Shown one piece after another: positions 59,407 to 64,000 of a DNA stretch of 64,000 nucleotides (position 1 is its first letter; each line of letters begins with the position of its first letter). A program made the position numbers and the translations under genes. Below the pieces are notes generated by a model. It had not been told where the DNA came from, searched no databases, and worked only from the letters and a program-made list of their open reading frames with translations. Source of the stretch: Lysobacteraceae bacterium SCN 69-320 (GTDB lineage Bacteria > Pseudomonadota > Gammaproteobacteria > Xanthomonadales > Rhodanobacteraceae); assembly GCA_001725155.1 (NCBI GenBank), contig MEFP01000001.1, forward strand, positions 216,677 to 280,676. The letters are read 5' to 3'.

Positions 59407-60922
59407 GCGGGCGAAGCGGTTCCGAAAGATTGGGTACCACGGCCGGTATGGCGGCGCGGTACGCGTTTGCTTGAGCTGCCTTGGCCGTTTTGTCGTCCGA
59501 AGCAGCTAGCCCGGTTACCGCGGAATCGTAATCGAGGTTGGCCACGATGCGGTCGTCTTCGAACAGCTCCCGGACTGCATCGGAGCCGTTGTCGAAGGCT
59601 TCTTCGCCGATCGCGGTTTCGGTTCCATCGCAGCGAGCCTGTTCCGTTTCGGAGTTCAGGACGTTCCGCCCGACGGCGCAACGAACCATGTCGCCTTTCA
59701 TGCCCAGGCGGCTGATGCTGAGGGGGCCGAACTCAAAGCCGATGGCCAATCCGAGGTCGTCGAGAACGACCTTTTTCTCTTTCAGGAACTTCTTCGCCTC
59801 GGAGAAGCCGCTGCGCAGACCGCCGGCACACAGGACTGCGTTGCTGATGGTTTCTTCGGTGTAGGTCGTGTACGCGGTGCCGTCCAGAAGCGCGCCGTGG
59901 ATGCAGTCGCCGATGAAGCGGACGCGCCGCCCTTCGAAATCGTCCGAGACGACGTGGTCCAGTTCGGAGCGGAGTACATGCAGGGCACGCACCACGTCCT
60001 CGGGATCGTCCTCGATGTTGTTTTCGACGTAGGCGGAGAAGCCGTCGATGTCCGCGTAGACCGACACAGCTTCAAACCGCTTCGAGTTGGCCAGGGACAG
60101 TGCCTGGATGTCCAAATCGCGAAGCGGGGGCGTGGGCCGACTAAACCCGACCGACCCGATGGGTGTGTTCTTCTGCTCGTCCTTCCACGCTTCGACGATG
60201 TCGTCCTTCGAGACATCGAGCTTGGCGGCTGCCACGCAGGCCTCGATTTGAGCGGTCGTGAGGGCGGTGGTGCGGTGCGTGTCGCCATCCAGCGCCTTCA
60301 GCCCGATCGCGGTGCGTGCCTCGTTCGTCAAGTAGATCCCCGTCAGCGGTTCGTGGCCGGCGGTTTTCGCAGCTTGGTTGGCTGGACGCCCCAGGAACAG
60401 CGGCTCGCGACCGCCGCGGCGACCGTTATTCACGGCCAGCGCGGTTCCGGTGTCGATCCCGACGCGGACCTCTGCGTTGGGAATCTTGTCGTCGCTGTCA
60501 CCCGTTTCCTTCAGCACGTCGATGATCAGTTGCGCGATGGCGACCGCCCTTTCGACGCGGCGGCGTTCGCTGTCGGTACCATACGGTTTGGCGACCACGC
60601 CGTGGAGTCGTTGATTGTGGAAGTCCACGCGCCGCGCGTCGGTTTCGCTGAGGATTCGGTGGACCGCCCGGTAATGGAGATTCAAGAATCGGAGCGTCCG
60701 CTTGTGGCAGGTCTCCCCTTCGTCCTTCGTAACATGCAGCATGTCGCGCAGATTGAGGATGTCCACGTACAGGTGCGCCGCGTGCATCTTGTACGCTTTG
60801 TTGACCGGGATGTTTTCGAGTGAGGTGTCCTTCGTGTAGTCCACGATCGAGACGGTTTCGACTTCGGCGTAGCGCGTGGCCAATCGGGCCTGCGAGCGCT
60901 GGGCGTTCCAGTTCTTCCCCAT
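59393..60922 (-). CDS. Pyrimidine cyclase PycC-like, tandem cyclase domains
   Basis: 509 residues from ATG 60922 (AGGA upstream). Two class III cyclase domains: the first (about 45-180) has LYVDILNLRDML, but HNQRLHG where the second metal Asp belongs; it also has VRVGIDTGTALA. The second (about 285-450) has both metal Asp in VYADIDGFSAYV and RFIGDCIHGA, then GLAIGFEFGPLSISRLGMKG and CAVGRNVLNS. So one catalytic centre may be built from both. Pycsar cyclases make cCMP or cUMP upon infection. It opens a four-gene operon with a PycTM and a CNB-TIR effector, which is what names it. Confidence 0.78.
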   Translation of the reverse strand: MGKNWNAQRSQARLATRYAEVETVSIVDYTKDTSLENIPVNKAYKMHAAHLYVDILNLRDMLHVTKDEGETCHKRTLRFLNLHYRAVHRILSETDARRVDFHNQRLHGVVAKPYGTDSERRRVERAVAIAQLIIDVLKETGDSDDKIPNAEVRVGIDTGTALAVNNGRRGGREPLFLGRPANQAAKTAGHEPLTGIYLTNEARTAIGLKALDGDTHRTTALTTAQIEACVAAAKLDVSKDDIVEAWKDEQKNTPIGSVGFSRPTPPLRDLDIQALSLANSKRFEAVSVYADIDGFSAYVENNIEDDPEDVVRALHVLRSELDHVVSDDFEGRRVRFIGDCIHGALLDGTAYTTYTEETISNAVLCAGGLRSGFSEAKKFLKEKKVVLDDLGLAIGFEFGPLSISRLGMKGDMVRCAVGRNVLNSETEQARCDGTETAIGEEAFDNGSDAVRELFEDDRIVANLDYDSAVTGLAASDDKTAKAAQANAYRAAIPAVVPNLSEPLRPHAQR

Positions 60923-61014
60923 TATCGTTCCTGATTGTTGTTGGTCTTCCACGGGCTACGCTCGTGCGAACCCGAGTCCCATATCGGTGCCCGGCCCCAA
61001 GGTCGAGCTGAAAC

Positions 61015-61044
61015 TCTAAATGTGACGGCCGTCACGCTTTTCAA
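61015..61044 (-). promoter_or_regulatory. Candidate Pycsar promoter with palindromic operator
   Basis: On the minus strand TTGAAA and TTTAGA are 18 bases apart, and the spacer contains the perfect 14-base palindrome GTGACGGCCGTCAC (61022-61035). It lies about 100 bases upstream of the cyclase start. The -10 is poor, so promoter activity is uncertain; the palindrome is clear. Confidence 0.4.
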
Positions 61045-61436
61045 GGCTTCATTCCAGGCTTTTTTGCGCTAGGAGAGCATCGAGAGACTTAGCTTCAATA
61101 TCGGCGCATAACCCAATGTTTGGAAACTAAAACCCTGCATCAGTGGTGCGCGAGTCGGGCGTCGGTGCCGAGAACTCAGCTGATCCGACTTGCGTCATCT
61201 GCTCCGGCTCACGGGTGGTGGCCGGCAGCGCTTGCTCACTTCGTGGTCTAAGCCGGCAGGCCAGGGTTACGGCGGAATGCCGGCCTAAGGGAGAACTCGC
61301 TCACCAGCATGGCGAAAGGGAGCCGCGATCAAATTGGATGAAGCCTAGAATTGGCCAATCTCATTTACCGAGATTGTTGTGGCTTTTCGGGAGCAGTAGT
61401 GAGAAGGCTGCAGAGCGATGCGGGCTCGTGGTGTTC
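61045..61436. other. Region before the repeat array, no gene supported
   Basis: A plus-strand frame (61143-61496) has no motif and atypical composition. Nothing else seen. Confidence 0.35.
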
Positions 61437-61958
61437 CGTGATTTTCCGGTACTCACAACTTCTGTGCTATTTGTGAGTACAACTCAGAAAGCTTAAGAAG
61501 ATCCTAAGCTTGCAGTCGTGATATCACGACTCATCGAAATAGAACACAGAGCACCCCCGTTGTGAGAGCTGTCGTGATCTTTATGTACTCACAACTTCAC
61601 GTGTTTTTGTGAGTACAACTCAGAAAGCTTAAGAAGATCCTAAGCTTGCAATCGTGATATCACGGATCATCGGAGTAGAACACAGAGCACCCCGTTGTGA
61701 GCGTCTACGGTCGGTGGGCGAATCTCGTATGCGCATCCGCTCCGGCGAGCTGTCGTGATCTTTATGCACTCACAACTTCATGCATATTTGTGAGTACAAC
61801 TCAGAAAGCTTAAGAAGATCCTAAGCTTGCAGTCGTGATATCACGACTCATCGAAATAGAACACAGAGCACCCCCGTTGTGAGACTTCGCACGTATTTGT
61901 GAGTACAACTCAGAAAGCTTAAGAAGATCCTAAGCTTACAGTCGTGATATCACGACTC
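61437..61958. repeat. Four direct repeats built of nested palindromes
   Basis: Copies at 61449-61565, 61585-61701, 61766-61883 and a partial one at 61896-61958. Each full copy holds three inverted repeats: GTACTCACAA/TTGTGAGTAC, AAGCTTA/TAAGCTT around AGAAGATCC, and GTCGTGATATCACGAC; then a conserved tail ending GTTGTGAG. About 20-65 bases of variable DNA separate copies. The array is AT-richer than its surroundings and contains no gene. Possible roles: iterons, oriT, structured RNA, or phage-derived control sites. Confidence 0.85.
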
Positions 61959-61971
61959 GGCCCGGTCGGTA

Positions 61972-62627
61972 TCACGACTCAGAATCTTCCCGATCGTCCG
62001 GACCGAATTGCTCCGCGTCGGGCCCGTGGTGGAGTTCCCGATGACAGTTCGGGCATAGGGCCAACGCGTTGTCCGGTTTGTCCTTGCGTGCTTCGAGAGT
62101 GGTCTGCGGTGGTGGACTTCGAGGAACGGTTGGCCGTCGCTGCGCCGCCGGAACGGCGCGGGGCTGTTGCAGCGTTCGCAAACGCCTTTGGCTCGCAGCA
62201 GAACCGCCGCGACCACGTCCGGGTTGCGCGCGAACTCCCGCCGCATGACGTAAACGAATCCTGGGTAGTCGGGCGCGGCAGCCAAGCGCGCGGCCCGCTC
62301 GGCTTGGGTTCGAGCGAGCGATGCCTCCACGGCTGCCTGTAATTCCTGCCAATGTCTTCTTCGCGAACCGGAGGCGGGCGCGGTTCTGATTCTCGCCACC
62401 CATGTGGTGCGTCTTACCCGCTTCCGGTGGCAGTCGGCGACGCTCGGTCCGACAGGCGCACCGAACTTGGAGGGGGCGAACCGATGACCTTCGGGCGTGC
62501 GCAGGTGAAGGAAGCAAATCGGGTTCGGGCTGAAGGCCTCTCGCCGATCGTCGGGCGTGCCTTTCTGGAACGTGCGAACCGATCGTCTGAGGTCCTGGAC
62601 GCTTTCCACACGAGGTTGATGCTCCAT
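61972..62627 (-). pseudogene. HNH endonuclease, frameshifted
   Basis: From 62627 to about 62100 the frame gives FLHLRTPEGHRFAPSKFGAP, then helices and GVCERCNSPAPFRRRSDGQPFLEVHHRRPLS, an HNH signature with zinc knuckle. The expected continuation, KDKPDNALALCPNCHRELHHG, appears in a different frame and ends at 61972. A one-base loss near 62090-62105 explains it. Either a true pseudogene or a sequencing slip. The 3' end abuts the repeat array. Confidence 0.7.
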
Positions 62628-62834
62628 CGCCGAACTCCGTTAATAGGGGACAGCGTGAAGACGGTCGGCCGCCAGCATGCAGCAGGTCCCGCGCTGGCTG
62701 TCGGGTCGCGCAACATTTGACCGTGTACGGATTCGAGGCGACCACTTCACGACGGCCGACGATTCGGACCCTCTTGCATGGACGCATCAGGAAGTGGCTG
62801 TCTTGTTCTACTGAATACAGAAAAACAAGAGTTA

Positions 62835-62936
62835 ACTTGTGCGAAAATAGTCTGGCCCAGAAGCGCCAGGTAAACATAAGGGGATGCTGAGCAAAAGCCA
62901 AAAAAAAAGCGGCCCCCGAAGGGACCGCTTTTCGCA
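62835..62936 (+). ncRNA. Possible structured leader RNA of the abi gene
   Basis: Upstream of the Abi gene: hairpin CTGGC/GCCAG (62852-62869), unpaired AT-rich stretch, then the strong stem AAGCGGCCCCC/GGGACCGCTT (62907-62932) ending TTTT. Abi/AbiF genes are known to be accompanied by a short upstream RNA; match to that motif is not proven here. The minus strand of the stem has nine T, so it can also terminate transcripts from the right. Confidence 0.4.
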
Positions 62937-63019
62937 TCGTCGATCCCCGGGGGGAGGCTGATCGCCAACAAGTCCCGGAGCTAACGTCCGTAGAGTAGTC
63001 GAAGGGGGAGGATTTGTCA

Positions 63020-63682
63020 ATGACAACCGTTGGGCTTGGACGCATACGTGCCGTAGAACGTGCGCTGACAGCTGGAAGGTTCGGAACCTATTTAACGCAT
63101 CTGGGCGGGCGCGATTATCCTGGTGCGTTGTCGCTGTATGAATGGAATGCGAAGATTTCTTCCGCTTTCATATTGCCCCTTCACATCTGCGAAGTAAGCG
63201 TCCGAAACGCAGCGGCCGAGGCAATCGAGTCGGTCTACGGACCTCGGTGGCCTTGGTCGTCTGGATTCGAGCGCAGCCTTCCAACGCCTGTACGTGGTTA
63301 CAATCCTAAAAACGATCTCATCAATTCGCGGCGAGGGTGTACCACGGCGGGGAAGGTCATTCCGGAGTTGAAGTTTGCGTTCTGGAACGATTTATTTACC
63401 AGTCGCCACGATCAACGCCTTTGGAATCCCCATTTCCGTACGTGCTTCCCGAATGCACCCAAAGCCGCCTCGACGGCACGTCTCCGAGCGGCAATTTACG
63501 ATCATCTTTCAGCGATCCGCAAGTTTCGCAATCGCGTAGCTCATCACGAGCCGATATTCAGAGCTCCATTGGGAAACGACTACAGCCGTCTCACGCTGCT
63601 GGTGCGCTGGAGATGTTGCGAAACCTCAGCTTGGCTTACCGGACTCCAGGGCGTAACAGGCCTACTTACATTCCGATCCTGA
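63020..63682 (+). CDS. Abi family (Abi_2/AbiF-like) HEPN protein
   Basis: 220 residues from ATG 63020 with AGGA seven bases upstream. LSLYEWNAKISSAFILPLHICEVSVRNAAAEAI and FRNRVAHHEPIF are family hallmarks; the latter contains the HEPN RxxxxH ribonuclease motif. Such proteins cause abortive infection. More AT-rich than the core. A leader RNA may regulate or neutralise it. Confidence 0.8.
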   Translation: MTTVGLGRIRAVERALTAGRFGTYLTHLGGRDYPGALSLYEWNAKISSAFILPLHICEVSVRNAAAEAIESVYGPRWPWSSGFERSLPTPVRGYNPKNDLINSRRGCTTAGKVIPELKFAFWNDLFTSRHDQRLWNPHFRTCFPNAPKAASTARLRAAIYDHLSAIRKFRNRVAHHEPIFRAPLGNDYSRLTLLVRWRCCETSAWLTGLQGVTGLLTFRS

Positions 63683-63901
63683 AAACTTGCACAGCTTCCG
63701 CGTCGCGGAGCTGTATGCCATCCGTAGTGATTCATTGGTCTCGGTGGATCACCCGGGGGCTATGAGGGCTGCGGCCACTTTTAATGAGGCTGGTGGCCAC
63801 TTCGGCAATATCCAGCACGCGTTGCCTCACACTTGCTGCAGTAGTCGGTGAACGACTCTCCGCCTTGCTCCGCGATCCAACGGAGCAACGTCTCGTGATC
63901 C
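63683..63901. other. Region between the abi gene and the IS3-like end, no gene seen
   Basis: About 220 bases with no convincing frame. A GTGGCCAC-type inverted repeat lies near 63770-63800. The likely insertion-sequence boundary is at about 63902. Confidence 0.35.
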
Positions 63902-64000
63902 TGATCTTGCCCCTGGATTTCGGACACCCGTTTAAGCGGCGTGTGCTCGCTCGAACTGCTCTGGGCTGATGTAGCCGAGTGTCGAGTGAAGGCGGTTTCG
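63902..64000 (-). mobile_element. IS3-family insertion sequence, one end (partial)
   Basis: The plus strand begins TGATCTTGCCCCTGG at 63902, a TG-starting end as expected for IS3 terminal repeats; the transposase end follows. The rest lies beyond the window. Confidence 0.6.
63932..64000 (-). CDS. IS3-family transposase OrfB, C-terminal fragment
   Basis: The last 22 residues, RNRLHSTLGYISPEQFERAHAA, match the conserved end of IS3 OrfB (HSTLGY.SP..FE). Truncated by the window edge. Its presence shows that the accessory region continues to the right. Confidence 0.85.
   Translation of the reverse strand, partial: RNRLHSTLGYISPEQFERAHAA

Noticed and set aside
61143..61496. Plus-strand frame of 117 codons running into the repeat array
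   Set aside because: No family features, no ribosome site, and its end lies inside repeat DNA.
61437..61958. Repeat array as CRISPR or integron attC sites
   Set aside because: Units are over 100 bases with nested palindromes and irregular spacing; no cas or integron integrase and no RYYYAAC/GTTRRRY boxes in the right places.

Overview
The window is a GC-rich gammaproteobacterial chromosome, most likely order Xanthomonadales (Lysobacterales). The evidence is the pilS-pilR-pilin block, the ruvC-ruvA-kup-ruvB-ybgC-tolQRAB-pal-cpoB-queE-queC order ending at tRNA-Lys, paired ECF sigma factor and Ser/Thr kinase genes, and the protein signatures. Genus cannot be fixed from the sequence alone. Housekeeping genes fill 1-40,440. 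An accessory island starts directly after tRNA-Lys(UUU) and runs to the right edge without a visible far border.

Core half: a partial methyltransferase; two tandem type IV pilins, each behind a matched sigma-54 promoter, read from the same strand as their regulators PilR and PilS; sucCD; nadE; glk; a secreted protein with an AvrRpt2-like cysteine protease; an ECF sigma factor with a kinase-TPR protein; bamD divergent from rluD; a PgeF-DUF4166 fusion with a DCC thioredoxin-like partner and a dehydrogenase-like protein; clpB behind a heat-shock promoter; an FmdB zinc ribbon; a DUF3011 protein; aspS; a lipase-like hydrolase; the Holliday-junction genes ruvCAB with kup inserted; the complete Tol-Pal envelope system with an extra free-standing TolA C-domain; and queE/queC for 7-deazaguanine synthesis.

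Island half: a Rad50/RloC-like zinc-hook ATPase, an excisionase-like regulator, a phage-type Dam methylase with an overlapping ankyrin gene, a mobilisation module (TraD-like protein, MOBQ-type oriT, MobA/MobL relaxase) split by an OLD-family nuclease, an IS21-like helix-turn-helix gene, and a three-gene recombinase operon of the gamma-mobile-trio type (GmtY-GmtZ-GmtX). After the trio come phage-defence loci: a type III toxin-antitoxin of the TenpIN type (two RNA repeats, attenuator-terminator, toxin); a four-gene overlapping operon that reads as a Pycsar system (tandem-domain pyrimidine-cyclase-like protein, an E2-like cysteine-rich protein, a PycTM-like membrane effector and a cyclic-nucleotide-binding/TIR effector); an array of long palindromic repeats; a frameshifted HNH nuclease; an Abi/HEPN gene with a possible structured leader RNA; and the end of an IS3-family transposase.

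The most novel element is the Pycsar operon carrying two effectors and an E2 ubiquitin-conjugating-like protein between cyclase and effectors. The other strong non-standard signals are the TenpIN locus, the oriT with a MOBQ-like nic sequence, the gamma-mobile-trio operon, and the palindromic repeat array upstream of the Pycsar operon.
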